This document shows, one piece after another, positions 1-11,759 of a stretch of DNA of 64,000 nucleotides. The notes under the pieces are model-generated. The model worked only from the letters and a program-made list of their open reading frames with translations, was not told where the DNA came from and did not search any database. The stretch comes from Acanthococcus lagerstroemiae (lineage: Eukaryota > Arthropoda > Insecta > Hemiptera > Eriococcidae): contig CM063110.1 in assembly GCA_031841125.1 (NCBI GenBank), positions 57,139,946-57,203,945 on the forward strand, in the 5' to 3' direction. Made by a program: the position numbers and the translations under genes. The stretch's first letter is position 1. Each line of letters starts with the position of its first letter.

Positions 1-59
1 ATGAAGTAATTTATTCGGGTTTGTTCCAATAAAAGGCCCAAGTTCTTCTCATTCAGGAC

Positions 60-640
60 AGATAACATGTTTTCATGAATTTCTGAAGTTTGAAGGAATT
101 TGGCGAATCTGGAAAGGAAACGCTCGATAATGTGATTAAGGTGTTTGGTGATAAAGTTATGAGTCGTTAGTGGTTGTCCCAAAACTCAGCTCGAAAAAGG
201 CGCGAAAGTGCAAATCCAAAGTCAAAACGATGATAATTTGATTATGTGATAGCTAAGGGGTGTTTCACAAGGAGTTTGTACCACCTGGACAGACTGTAAA
301 TCAACAAGATTACGTCAATTTGCTCAAATGGTTACGAAAAAGGGCCGTTAAGAGTTTGCCCAGGGGTCGCAAATACGTGCATTCTTCATCCTGACAATGC
401 GCCGTGTCGTCATGCATTAAAAAACATCCGGATATGTCACCGTATGACTTTTCCTCTCGTTCTCCCAGGTCGAACAAATCGTTGAAGAACTCATTTCGAA
501 TCAGTAACTGATATCCAAAGGTGCGTGACGAGGATGATTCAGAAACTGCCGGCTTAAGTGTCCCAATATTGTCATGAAAACTGGAAAAGGCGGTGGAATC
601 AGTGTACAGCTGTCCAAGGGGAGTGCGAGTTTTTCGAGAA
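60..640 (+). pseudogene. mariner-family transposase relic
   Basis: This is a decayed DNA-transposon transposase. Conceptual translation gives FGDKVMSR near 150-170, matching the N-terminal DNA-binding part of mariner transposases. At about 260-330 it gives KEFVPPGQTVNQQDYV, the classic block just before the second catalytic aspartate, and near 400 a degraded HPDNAPCH-like block. A DMSPYDF segment follows near 435-450. Stops and frameshifts separate the blocks, so no active enzyme is encoded. The C-terminal block (…SVYSCPRGVRVF… near 600-640) resembles the usual mariner end. I see no terminal inverted repeats at either side. The family call rests on several ordered motifs; the copy is certainly dead. 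Confidence 0.75.
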
Positions 641-3020
641 TTCGCGCGAGAGAGGGTTATAGTTCAGACCGCAGCAAAGGCATTCGAAATCAAAAAAGCG
701 AGATGGTATAGAGAAGGCGCATGTATTGATGGACCTACAGGTAAAGTAAATCTTGTGAGGGTTAGCATAAACTGTGATTGAACTGTAACTGGACTGCTCT
801 AATATCCTGTCAGGCCGACCAATGGAGGAGGAAGGATAATGAGTGAGGAGAAGGAGAAGAAAAATGTGTTTTTTGAACAAATGACGAACCGGATGTGCAG
901 GTATGTAGAGACAAAAGACGTTTGTTAAGTACCTACTTGCATCGTGCTACGCAGAAACTGACCAAGTAAACGGTTGTACCCTGTTATCACGGTATGTAAA
1001 GTAAGTGAAGGTTATACCCGCACGGAATACGGGCCTACAAAAAAATTTTCGATTTGCGGTCATTGCATTAGTCTGCAAATTTTAGATTCACCCCCCCCCC
1101 CATGTAGAAGTTTCGAAACGCCTCTGCTCCTACGACTTCGCGTGATTATTGCTAAGTGTTAGTTTGTTTTTAGTCATTTCTCAACATTTCTGTTCAGAAT
1201 ACATACATTCGTTCTGCCACAATTGTGTGTGTGTATTTTGTGTCATGTGTAAAGTAGCCCCATAGCTGTTTAACTTTACCAGTCGACTTTCAGACGTCAT
1301 AACTATACCGACCCCCGAGCCCAAGTTCATTATTTTTGTAATGAATGTTTTCCTCATACGGTTCACTTTCCAGTGATACCACTATTGATAGCTTTCAGTA
1401 ACATTCGTACATTTACCCCAGCGAAAAAAAAATTCGTTCGACTTTAAGCGCGATTATTAATTTTTTCCAGTCACTTTGCAGATCGATTTAGAATAATTAT
1501 TAACGTACATTTATTTTGATCACCGTGCCTTTTCTCGTTAGCATTTGACGCCAAGGAACTTGAATATCCGAACATGCCTGTTTGATATTTCCCACATTTT
1601 GGTTCAGTTTCGCGAATAATAACCCTCCAAACACAGCGGAACGCTAATTAGAGCCCTACTCGACTTACAAAGTGAAAAAATTCGTCAGCCTGATTTAAAT
1701 TTACACTGGAAGAAGGAAATGGGGTGGGGGGAATGCAAACTCGATAATTCCGTTGTTCTTTACGAAAAATAGAAAGCGTATGGAAGTCGGCCGGGGAAGA
1801 CAAGACGCGATAGAAAATAAACGAGAGAGAAAAAAAAGTACAATAAAAACAATCTCGTGCACAACGACTACAAAAAAAAAATTGAAACAAAAAAGTTCAT
1901 TTAGAGATTTTCAGTGAGACGAAAAGAAAAAAAACAGGAGGAAGGAAAGAAGAAAGAAAAAACAAAACCGATTTCCTCGTTTTTCTCTAAATTAGATAGT
2001 TAGTGAAGAAACGCTGTTCCGCAAAAATGTTCAACAACTATAAATAACCTTTTTTCAAACGCTACAAAATAAAAGTGGAATCGTTTCTTCGTTTTGCTCG
2101 ATTTTCTGTCTGTCGTCCTCTTTTCTTTATTGTATTATGCAAGAGCTTTCGGAATGGGAAAAAAAAGGAAAAAAAAAAGTGTAATTTTACTCATATTCTT
2201 AAAGACCTATTTACATTCGTAATTTTATAATGAAAATACGTTGCCAGTCTTCTCCGGAATTGTCCGATTGTGAATGCAGGAAAAAGCGGAATACGCGAGA
2301 CGTGTCCCTAAATACTTGTGCTCGATGTGAATTTACAAAAGCTGGAAACAATTTATTGCGTTCCTTATCCCGGTGAATGTATATATATATTTTTCTCTAC
2401 CTCGTGACGAACAAGCAGCCCAGACAAATTAGACGTTGACCTGGAATTGAAGTCGTATAGGTTTCCTAGTAAACAACACGCTCGCTATAATTCCACTAAA
2501 AGCCGAAATAGACGGAGCATCATCCCTCGGAAGCGACTTACCTTAAAAATTATTTATTTTAGGCGCCTACTGTATTATATCAGTAGTAAATGAAATGTCT
2601 CGAACTGAAACTGTATTTTCATCTTACGAGCAGTCTTTGGAGCTAATGGAAGCGCACGTTGACTATGAGACTTCCCTCATCCGCTAATGCTTGTAAAATA
2701 GACGGGGTATTTGATTCTTCCTTTTTTTTTCAGCATTGAGGGGGTGGTCGTATCGACACATGGTAAACACATAGAGTGTATCTGGGAAAGTAGCGCATGG
2801 ACATAGAATTTTCTCGTCTCTTTACCGATGGCTGGGTGTACCATCAACTTTGGAATTTTAAATAGAAACCCTATCGAGTAATTATCGGAATAGGTGTTAT
2901 TTAGGTCACTGATTTCGAATATTGCATCAGATTTTCGAAGCGACGCTTCCACTTTCTTATTGCCAGCTGCAGTAGTCGTACTTGCTATTATACATGGTGT
3001 CTTTTTCGCAATTACTCCTT
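641..3020. other. gene-free AT-rich stretch
   Basis: I see no coding region, RNA gene or bounded element here. There is a poly-C run near 1090 and A-rich tracts at 1800-1960 and 2160-2180. Positions about 2810-2960 resemble a piece of the giant palindrome's left arm near 33,940-34,050 (shared wording such as CAACTTTGGAAT and GGTCACTGATT), so this part is a dispersed repeat. Confidence 0.5.
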
Positions 3021-3338
3021 TCACCTATTAAGTAGGCAACCTACCCTAACAATGTGTAGATATGTTTGCATACTTGTACTTTTGAAGGGCTGAGTTATGG
3101 TCAAATTTTGAAAGTTTTCTATCTTTGATTTTTTTTTTCGCGACTGAGGATAAACAAAAATATGGTACCTCCTCGACTGAGGTCTTTCGCTACAGTGCAC
3201 TATTCTCTTCATTTCACCCCATAGAAAAAAAACACATGGCGTCATGTCAGGTGAATGCAGGGGCCATGGAATTAGACCAACCATTTTGCGATCTATACCA
3301 GTCCTGATGCTTTTATTTAACGAGTGCTTCATGTTCAA
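3021..3338 (-). pseudogene. Tc1/mariner-like transposase C-terminal relic
   Basis: The minus-strand frame reads IPWPLHSPDMTPCVFFLWGEMKRIVHCSE. In families of insect mariner-like transposases this block is WPxRSPDLTPxDFFLWGxLK and holds the last catalytic acidic residue. Here that position is Cys (TPCVFF), so the catalytic residue is lost. The downstream part degrades into lysine-rich sequence, and no N-terminal half is visible upstream. It is a different family from the relic at the window start. No flanking inverted repeats were recognised. Confidence 0.65.
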
Positions 3339-3339
3339 T

Positions 3340-4215
3340 CTTCTGAGCTCAGATCAAGTATCTGCTCGTCCACATTCACAGGGTGATAGGTAGACCTGTC
3401 AACAATCGGATTGCAGAAGCTACCAAACTCTTAGCAGTTGGATAAAAATTTCTCTAGATACTATACTGGGTGGATGGCGCTGTTTTGGAACATCTTCTGC
3501 ATAATGTCGAGCTGCTTCCTTTCTATTTCTTCCTCATAAACCATAGTAATACACTACCTCGATGCAAACTGAGTTAGAATATCTCCCAGGCATTGCATCA
3601 ATATACCAACTTACTTTTAAAGAAACGATTAAAATTAGAAATATTTTTAAAAAATTTCAGTTCACAAAATTCTTTGCACAACGAGATAACGAACTTTCAA
3701 ACTGTGAGGGAAAGGAACAAGAATAAAACCAAAATAGTCAGCCAATAATAAACAAAATTTTCACGTTAATTTGGTTATAGCTAGCAATAATTTTGTAATT
3801 CTGTTGTATAAACGCAATCAATTTGAATACGGAGGAAAACTTTTTTCATTATTCATAACCATAAGACCATAACCCAGCTGGTTATCAACAGCAGTTTGTT
3901 GGGCCTCGATTCTTTAATCTATACAAATAACATTCCTCATCACTAAATTAATACCCCCCCTCCCGAGTGTTACAATAAATAGAAAAGATACCAACATTTC
4001 CTGATACAATTTTGTACGAAGTGAAATTAATTTTATGAAAATCATGTTCAACCATTTTTCATGATCTTTAATTTTTTTGCTGTGTGGTTTCCACAACTGT
4101 TATCTTGTACCCCCTCCCCATTAGTATGCGCCACAGTTCGAGGAATATGGCCAAAATGTTCCTAAACCCGAATTTAGCGAACTTTAGAACCAGTTACTAG
4201 ATATCCGTATTAAAC
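3340..4215. repeat. gene-free stretch with one copy of a direct repeat
   Basis: No gene is visible. Positions about 3995-4075 resemble about 6858-6945 in the same orientation (TTTCCTGATAYAATTTTGTAC, then ATTTTATGAA and GTTSAACC). The two copies sit on either side of the LINE between them. A poly-C tract lies near 3950. Confidence 0.4.
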
Positions 4216-4260
4216 TTTACAAAATACTAGAACCCCCCTCCCATTGCATGGGCCTCAATT

Positions 4261-6531
4261 TCAAATATGAGGTAAATAGATGAAAGGAGGGAGGTGAAAA
4301 GCTCCATAAACGATGTAACTCTGTGAAGTAATAAAGTAGCTGAAGAAGATGCATATTACCTTTATAAGGTCTAGGCATATTTGTGTGATCTGGCGAGTCG
4401 GGTTTTTTTTTTTTTTGCATTTTAGACATTTATCTATTTCATTAATTTTGAATCTTTTCAGATATTCACCAAAGTTTCCGTGACCTGTTAGAAATTGTGT
4501 GAGATAAAAGTTTGGTTTCAGATCTTTGTTTTTAATTCTGTACTCTATATTTGGGATTAATTTGAAGGTTCTCCTACCAGTTTGGTCTGTTTCATATTGT
4601 TTTTGCCAAACGTCAATATATCTTTTATTAATATCCCTGATTTTTATTTTTTTCTCCTTTTCACGTATGCCAGACCATTTAATTTTTTTAACGTTGTTGG
4701 TTTTTTCAATTTGTAGTTCAATAGGCAGAATTCCTGCAATGACATTAGTTGCCGAATAAGATACTGTTCTGTAGGCTGATATGACGTTTAATAATATTTT
4801 CCTCTGTTCCTTTTTGATTTTATTTTTGTTGCTTTTGCTCAGTTTAGGGTAGTATATTGTGCTGCCATATTCCACAATAGATCTAAATAGTGCCGTATAT
4901 AAGATTTTTCTGTCCGTGAAATTTAGTCCGAAAGTATTGTTATATAAAGCTGTTATCCTGCTATAGTATTTTTTAATTTTTTGTATTATATAATTCACAT
5001 GACTGGTGAAGTTTAAGTTTTCATCACATATCATACCTAAGTATTTCATTTCCTTCTGAAAGTTTAGATTTGTATTGTTGAGCTTTAACAGTTTTTCGAT
5101 GTCCTTCTTCATTGTTTCTTTATTGTGTTTCTTAGTTATTAGGATTGCGTTTGTTTTTTCTGGGTTTAAGCTTAATCCAAATTCTTTCAATGTATTATAG
5201 ATTGTCTCAATTCCCCTGTTTATTGTATTTATATCATTGTTGTTACGCATTCCAGCTATTAGCAGTATGTCGTCAGCATAGCTGATTAATTCCATATTTT
5301 TACCAGTGTTGAAATTGTGGTGTACTTTGGCCATCGCAATATTAAAGATGGTGGGTGATAGCGCAGATCCCTGTGGTACACCTGCCTTTAATTTTTGACT
5401 ATATCCAATTTCTTTGTTATTATAAAATCGTATCTCTCTGTTTTCTAGGAAGTTTTTGACAATATTTATTATGTTATTCTGTAGTTTATTTTGTTTTAGG
5501 CTTTCTAAAATTGACGACCATTTAATTGAATCAAAGGCGCCACTGATGTCAAAACTAATTAGTATTATAATTTTGTAATTTAATTCATTTTTATATTTTT
5601 CAATAGTTTCAAGACATTTATGGATTGCTTTTTCTGTGGATTTTTTCTTTATATACCCAAACTGATTGTTATGAAGGACTTTTTTTGTTACTATCTCTTT
5701 TGTAATTTCTTCTCGGATAATTTTTTCATACACTTTACCAAAATTAGGTAACAGTGAAATAGGTCGATAAGAGTTTGGCAGTTCGGGTTTCTTTCCGATT
5801 TTATTCAATAGTTGTATTTTGCTTACCTTCCAAAAGTCCGGAAATTCATTGAGAGCTAGGTATTTATTGTAAATTGTTATTAAGAGTTCCGGATGAATTT
5901 TGTTTATTATTTTGATCATTTTGTTTGAAATACCATCATGTCCATTTGCTTTTTTATTATTTAGTTTTTTAATTATGTGATTTAATTCATACGATTCAAT
6001 AGTTAGTTTTGTGTTGGCTGACAAGTAATTTGTTGTGACATCAGTATTGTTGGGGAAAAGTTTTGAGCAGATTAGCTTGTATTTTTCTTTCTCATCTGTT
6101 ACTTCTTTATTATCATCATTTATCAAAGGAGGGAAGTTAAGTTTTGTGTTTTTGCTCATAATTATTTTATATGGTTTTCCCCAAACATCCGAGTTATCAA
6201 CTAATTTTTTCCAGGCTTCTCTTCTGCTATAGTCGATCTCCTTCCTATAGGTGTTTCTTATTAAACTTGTTATTTGAGATATTAGTTCTGTATCTGTTCT
6301 TTCCTTTTTAGTCTTATATTTGTGTTTTAGCCTTAATAGTTTTTTTAATGTTATTTTGTATCTTTCAAGTTTTTCATTCCACCAGTAGTTATTTTGTTTT
6401 TCCATTCTCACTTTTTCTTTACTTTCTTCTTTTATTTTATTTATTAGCTCCAGAACAGCTTTTACTTCTTGATCTGTCTCTCTCGCATTTGCTGCGTTTT
6501 TTATTACGTTACTTTGCTTGGAGAAGTTCAT
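4261..6531 (-). CDS. non-LTR retrotransposon reverse transcriptase, 5'-truncated
   Basis: A 756-codon open frame encodes the reverse transcriptase of a LINE, which would copy its own RNA at a nicked chromosomal target. Ordered blocks are visible: NSYRPISLLP near residue 255, FDISGAFDSIKW near 332, AGVPQGSALSP near 387, the catalytic YADD near 419, a YLGMICD-type thumb block near 500, and GHGNFGEYLKRF near 685. A CLKC start of the C-terminal zinc-knuckle follows near 702. The frame extends upstream of the first Met to about 6,690 and reads NLSQHKTIKFTV, which looks like the last strand of the endonuclease domain (…LSDHxxIxF). The rest of the endonuclease is missing, typical of 5' truncation. 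Just after CLKC lies a run of 13 A; an alternative frame continues with PDSPDHTNMPRP, the expected Cys/His region, so a homopolymer slip probably broke the end. The clade is R1/I/jockey-like; I cannot place it more precisely. Confidence 0.85.
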   Translation of the reverse strand: MNFSKQSNVIKNAANARETDQEVKAVLELINKIKEESKEKVRMEKQNNYWWNEKLERYKITLKKLLRLKHKYKTKKERTDTELISQITSLIRNTYRKEIDYSRREAWKKLVDNSDVWGKPYKIIMSKNTKLNFPPLINDDNKEVTDEKEKYKLICSKLFPNNTDVTTNYLSANTKLTIESYELNHIIKKLNNKKANGHDGISNKMIKIINKIHPELLITIYNKYLALNEFPDFWKVSKIQLLNKIGKKPELPNSYRPISLLPNFGKVYEKIIREEITKEIVTKKVLHNNQFGYIKKKSTEKAIHKCLETIEKYKNELNYKIIILISFDISGAFDSIKWSSILESLKQNKLQNNIINIVKNFLENREIRFYNNKEIGYSQKLKAGVPQGSALSPTIFNIAMAKVHHNFNTGKNMELISYADDILLIAGMRNNNDINTINRGIETIYNTLKEFGLSLNPEKTNAILITKKHNKETMKKDIEKLLKLNNTNLNFQKEMKYLGMICDENLNFTSHVNYIIQKIKKYYSRITALYNNTFGLNFTDRKILYTALFRSIVEYGSTIYYPKLSKSNKNKIKKEQRKILLNVISAYRTVSYSATNVIAGILPIELQIEKTNNVKKIKWSGIREKEKKIKIRDINKRYIDVWQKQYETDQTGRRTFKLIPNIEYRIKNKDLKPNFYLTQFLTGHGNFGEYLKRFKINEIDKCLKCKKKKNPTRQITQICLDLIKVICIFFSYFITSQSYIVYGAFHLPPFIYLPHI

Positions 6532-6699
6532 TTTCTTAATTTTATCCTCAAATGTTGTGTAGTTTATTATATTGTTTTCTTGTGTGACTCTTGGTTGAAC
6601 TACTGTGCTTTGGTTTACTGTAAATTTAATTGTTTTATGTTGTGATAAATTGCTGTCTCTAACTGTGAGATCATTAATTTTGGAGTATTTGTGTTAAAA

Positions 6700-9600
6700 A
6701 GTAATGATTCTTAACGGGGATATCTTGAACTCCATTTTGACCAGGTTCTAATCCAAATACAAGAAAATTGCTAGTGACCTATTTTATAGGAAATTTAATG
6801 TACAATGTATTGCACGTAAAAAACAGTAGCTTAAGAGGGCAAGTTTCCCGGGAAATTGAAAAAATGTGAAAATTTCCTGATATAATTTGTACTAAAGTTG
6901 ATTTTATGAACACCCTGTTGAACCGATTCCGACCATTTTTCCTATGGGTACCACAATGGCCCTCTACCACGGTACAATATAAAGGTAGTGACACGACGCA
7001 GAAATCGTGTCCGCATGTATGTAATAGTACGCGGCTACGCCACCATGTAGCGCCACTGCCAACAACTCTAGTCTTATCATTGTTGATACGGAAAAAAACT
7101 GCATAGCACTCCTGTAAATTCCTCATTTTACGTAATTTAACGTCGAATTTTTTTATTTGATTGCCATTTCAAGCGACTTCATTTGAAATCCCGTGTTTTG
7201 TTAGATTTTGCAAGTCCGGCTATGCCTCCAACGAAGAAAAGGTATGAAAATGAATAAGGCAGAAGTTGATCCATAGACGGAACTGATGTTCTTTCTTAAC
7301 AGGCCCGTAACCAACCCCCCCCCCCCCCCAAATAATTTGCGAACCCCCAAATTTTTTTTAATCGTCTGATAAATTCTTAAAATGTTCGAAAAAATTTTTT
7401 CGCTTTTTCAAACTTTTTATTTTTATATGAATGCATAAATAAAATAATTTGAAATTCCTTTTCCATTTTTGAAGATATATGTTGAATCTTCAATGTTCAT
7501 TTATTGATCACACGAGAACAAAAATAAAATAAAACGTATAGCTTCAGACATACATACTCAATTTATTATCATAATTAGGTACGTCTTCACAAATAAAATT
7601 AAAAATTCAATCAGAATAATTGTACTTTCCGTTCTTTTTGATCGATAAACGCCCTCAGAATATCGCGAGCATCAATTTTTTAATCGTTCATGTTTAAAAG
7701 CAATGAGAAAAGCTAAATTCCGCATTCTTTAATAGTCATTGACAGTCGAGACGGTATGAATTACGATTTATTATTCAGTTATTTTACATACTATAGTCAA
7801 AAAATACGAGTCCCCCTTAGGATATACTAGCCTATTTCTTAAATACTTATCTTACGTCTTTAGGTATCTCTGTTCACTCCGCCGACGAATCCAGATAATT
7901 TTTTTAATGAAAGAAGGCAATCCCTAAGAGGGACTTGGAATTCATCCATCTGGTCTGTATGCGTCAATATGAGCATGAGAAAAACCGGTCCATGACGAAG
8001 GAAACGAGGGGAAAGAAGAAAGAATCAAAATTATGTATTTCGTGAACAGCGTTGCTAACTTTTGATAATAGGGTTACCATATTTTCAACAACAAAAAATT
8101 ACAGTATTTTAACCCTTATTACCGTACACCAAAATACAAAATTTTCCCAAAAATGCAGAAAAATGTTTCACAATTAATTTTTTTTTTTGGCAAGTTGCAA
8201 GGTGCACTCGGGTTTCCACCCAGTAACTACCACATTACACTATCCCACTAACATTTTAAAATTTCAAAAAGATTTCCATCATAATCATGAATCATGAACT
8301 CCGTCGGCCGGGCTCACCTCGCCGTTACCGCCTTCCTGCGTCGCCACACACGTACGAAGATGAGGAGGTGATGAGGGATGAAGGAAGGAAGCGCGTCTGT
8401 CTGTGGTGCACCCGAATTTCAGGTTAATGCTGTGTGAGATTTGCCTCGATCAATAGGGTGTCCCATGGTGGCCCTGGCAGCAGACAGGTAAAATGGGGGC
8501 TCGGGCCAGTCTCAATGCGTCCCTCTGGTCACTGATGCGATCCTCGAAAGGTTTGTTTGTTTGTTTGTTTGTTTTTTTCAGTTGAAAAACATTTTGGTTA
8601 AAAAATCGGAAAATGTTCAATTTTTTACAAATTTTGTCGGCGAATTTTCAATTTAAAAAAAATATTTGTCGGCAAATCTTTCTCCCCCCCTCCCCTCCTT
8701 CACTGAAAGTCGGGTTTTGTCTCCACCAAGGAGATGAATTTTTTTACGTTCTATTTTTATTTTGGATTTTGCTTACGACAACTGGAGTATTGTGCGTTTC
8801 GTACTTTCCTAAACGTAACAGACCCTCCTCGGGTAACGAGGTTACTGGTTGTTTGTTACAGGGTGTTTAGCAAATTTGAAAATCAAAAATATTGGACTTT
8901 TATTGGATTTATATTGGACTGTTCTCGGGCTTTTCATGTTTTACCCCGAGTATAAATATTCAAATCCATGTTCAATAGGGCCTTCAGTTAGCATAATAGT
9001 GCAACATATGAAATCCTGATGGTGGATTCGTGGATTTACATTCGAGTGACTACAAAAAAGAAAAGACCGCGCAGAGTATGCTTGAGTACGTTGGAAATAT
9101 AGAAAAGACGTCCAAAAGAGATAGGTTGGGATTTCTGGTTCCAAGAAATGATAATGCATGATCCCTAATTTTTCAATTTTTATTGGGATCTGTATTAAAA
9201 TTTATTAAAATTATTGAACTTTTATTGGACTTATTGGACTTTCAGTCATTTGTTTTGTAATAATAATTCCTGTATCGTAATTGGCCAACCGGCAGTGATA
9301 AAGGGAATCAAAATATACATTATTATTATTATACTAAAATACGTTACGAAGCCATGAAATGAACACGTACCTGTTATAGAACTTCAGCCTTTTCGTCTTC
9401 ACTGTTTTTCCGCAATTCGAAAAATTTTGTGAAACAAAACACCGTGCTCGATGAAGCGTTATTAATATAACTTTTATATTGCCCGTCATTATACTTTTTG
9501 TGTGTTTTATTGTTCACTGTTTGCTGCTACTTTTTTCTCTCTTCGTTTACTTTTTTGCGCGTCTCAGTTTTATTATATAGGAAGTTCTTGTTTGCCCTGT

Positions 9601-10120
9601 TTTCACTTCCAGCTGTTTCTCAATAGCTATATGTATACTACTTGCCATGCCCCGCCATCCTTATCCGTTGCTCGAAAAGGAACACATAACACGAAAATAT
9701 TCGTTTAGAGATGAAATACGAAATTGAATTTTGTATAATTTGGAGAAAATGTCCGGCAAACTGATGGGTGTTGATCGTTTAACTCTACCTTTCAACTGTT
9801 TGAAGCATAGTCGCTCTCCGGGTTCTGCCTTTCGCCGTTTTGGAGGCTCTCTATCAGAGTGAAATGAAAATAAATATTTTTGAAACTTCATCATGATTTC
9901 AACGTAGTTACATTGTGATACTTCCTCTATACCTTGCAGTAGTGAGGTGGCTTAAGCGTGAAAAACAGAAAAATAAAAAGGCCCTCTATGAGGTTAAATT
10001 TTGTTAGAATCGCAACAAAAAGTACCTAGGAGAAGGCAAACTCCAACAGATAAACCCTGTTGAAAACAATGAAAAACTACAACAGTATCTCTTTCCAGAA
10101 CGTGTAGCTGTTCCAAATAT
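6700..10120. other. gene-free stretch
   Basis: No supported gene. It holds the second copy of the direct repeat that flanks the LINE (about 6858-6945), a 16-bp poly-C run near 7314, and AT-rich DNA to 9.9 kb. Near 8,890-8,930 and 9,210-9,245 the phrase ATTGGACTTTTATTGGA recurs, suggesting two fragments of one repeat. The 60-120 aa frames here lack recognisable domains or codon bias. Confidence 0.45.
8551..8578. repeat. (GTTT)n microsatellite
   Basis: Five or more uninterrupted GTTT units end in a T run. No other function is apparent. Confidence 0.85.
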
Positions 10121-10129
10121 TAATTACTG

Positions 10130-10510
10130 ATGATGGCGTTCCAACAGGATGTAAATTCTTTTGGACGTAAAAAGATCCCCATTCGGATGTCCAGGAGGGA
10201 GCTACTTCGGGGAGCATCATCATTGGAACGTTTTAAAAAGAAAGGCGTAATTAAAATAGGAACTTGGAATGTGAGAAGTTTGAATGGAGTTAGAAGATTA
10301 GAGAATCTTAAGAGAGAAATGAAGAGACTTGATTCAGGAATAATTGGAATAAGTGAAGTAAGATGGAAAGAAGAGGGTGATTTTTGATTTGGAGATTTTA
10401 GAATGATAAATACAAAAGGAATAAAAGGGCAAGCAGGCGTCGGAGTTTCTATGAATAGAAAAATTCGGGTCGTCCATCCCACTGGGAGCGCTGCAACTGG
10501 ACATTGTGAT
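10130..10510 (+). pseudogene. RTE-type LINE endonuclease fragment
   Basis: The frame reads IKIGTWNVRSLNGVRRLENL, then MKRLDSGIIGISEVRWKEEG, then a stop, and resumes as GQAGVGVSMNRKI. This is the N-terminal part of an apurinic-like endonuclease of RTE-clade LINEs (proteins often mis-annotated as craniofacial development protein 2). The conserved TWNVR and SEVRW blocks are present. The downstream catalytic GDFN region is absent, and the sequence changes to unrelated repeat after about 10,510. It is a dead fragment with at least one in-frame stop. Confidence 0.75.
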
Positions 10511-10675
10511 AAGTTATAAAAAGGTAAACCTTTTTGTACATGGTGCCAAAAACATTCACCTTCTCATATACGAGTATGATATCAGTGTAATTAATAGCGA
10601 TACTAGCGCTGATCGGCATTGGATCGCTTAGTTGTATTTTTAGAGTTCTTTTCCGTCTTTCTTATTTTCTTGACT

Positions 10676-11062
10676 CTGTAGGAGGCTGATCTTCAATTAT
10701 TCCAATATTCCAATTTCCGCTTTCTTTATGCCCAAATAAAGGTTTTCTTTGGGTCGTTGAGTACATTTTTGGAGTAGTTTCTGCCCTTTCCCTCACCCTT
10801 TGGGCTCCATATAGGGAGCTCATCTTGAAATTAGAATAACTGAAGATCAGTTCTCTGTGGAGCCAAAAGGGTAGTTGGAGACAAAAAAATTACCTACTCC
10901 AAACATGAACCCGACGACCCGGAACGCGGCAATCGAAATAACTGATGTTTAGTCCTGTATGGAACTGAAGGGTGAGGGAGAGGAAAATGACTATATATTC
11001 AGACTCTCATAGCGTGGAAATATAAAAAAATTGGAATAATTGAAAATCAGCCCCCGTGAAGT
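10676..11062. repeat. inverted-repeat element, probably a MITE fragment
   Basis: Left end GGAGGCTGATCTTCAATTAT (about 10,681) is complementary to right end ATAATTGAAAATCAGCCCCC (about 11,035-11,054). Inside lie two further complementary stretches around CCCTTTGGGCTCC / GGAGCCAAAAGGG (10,797-10,872). This supports a foldback or MITE copy. Exact ends and a TSD could not be fixed. Confidence 0.5.
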
Positions 11063-11224
11063 TCAAAGGTGGAAGACAAGGAAGAAAGGAATCCAAGGAA
11101 TGGGTTCAGCGAGCTTCACAACTACAATTCGAGAAATAAAATCATTTTCAGGCTCAGTGGAAAGCCCCCCCCCCGATTGACCTTACGGTACCGGTTACTT
11201 GTCACTGATTTTGCTCAAACTTGA

Positions 11225-11612
11225 CAGAAATTTTTGTGGGGCATGCCGACAAAAACGACCGAGTTCTACCTGTCAGTTTTATCGAATGATTATCAAATAA
11301 TAGCAATAACAGAATCTTGGCTAAAAGCAGAAATAAATACGAGTGAACTATTTGATACACGATGCACTGTGTACAGACGGGACCGAAGTGTCGAAGTAAC
11401 AGGTTGCGGAAAGGGTGGGGGGACTTCTCTTGGCAATAAGAAGTGATATTCAGTCAGAAAGTTAATGAACTTGAAGCTTATACGTGCTGTGAACATGTAT
11501 GGGTAAGGTACTTCATAGGTGATCAATCAGTTATTATAGGACTACTCTATTTTCCTCCAAACACAGCAAAAAATGAATATAAGAAGGAGACTGAGAACAT
11601 TATTAAACTAGC
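11225..11612 (+). pseudogene. jockey/CR1-like LINE endonuclease fragment
   Basis: Two overlapping frames read IIAITESWLKAEINTSELFD and, after a frameshift, VNELEAYTCCEHVWVRYF followed by LLYFPPNTAKNEYKKETENI. ITESWL and the Y-x-PP block are characteristic of AP-endonucleases of CR1/jockey-type LINEs. The fragment ends at about 11,612, where an unrelated GC-rich sequence begins. It carries at least one frameshift and is non-functional. Confidence 0.7.
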
Positions 11613-11722
11613 CTCTGAGGGGCGCTTGCAGCGCGCGCCATCCGGCTCGCCTTCTTTGATGGAGCATTCACTCGCTTCGCTCGCAATTGCTTTCCCTCGT
11701 TGGCGCTTTGCGCCAACTCGAA
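11613..11722. repeat. GC-rich block of small palindromes
   Basis: About 110 bp with a composition unlike its surroundings. It contains nested short palindromes: CTTGCAGCGCGCGCC, CACTCGCTTCGCTCGC and GGCGCTTTGCGCC. It abuts the end of the LINE endonuclease fragment directly. It could be a MITE terminus or a foreign insertion; I see no matching partner in this window. Confidence 0.45.
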
Positions 11723-11759
11723 ACCAAGTGTCTGCAATATTATGGTGGTAACTGTTATT

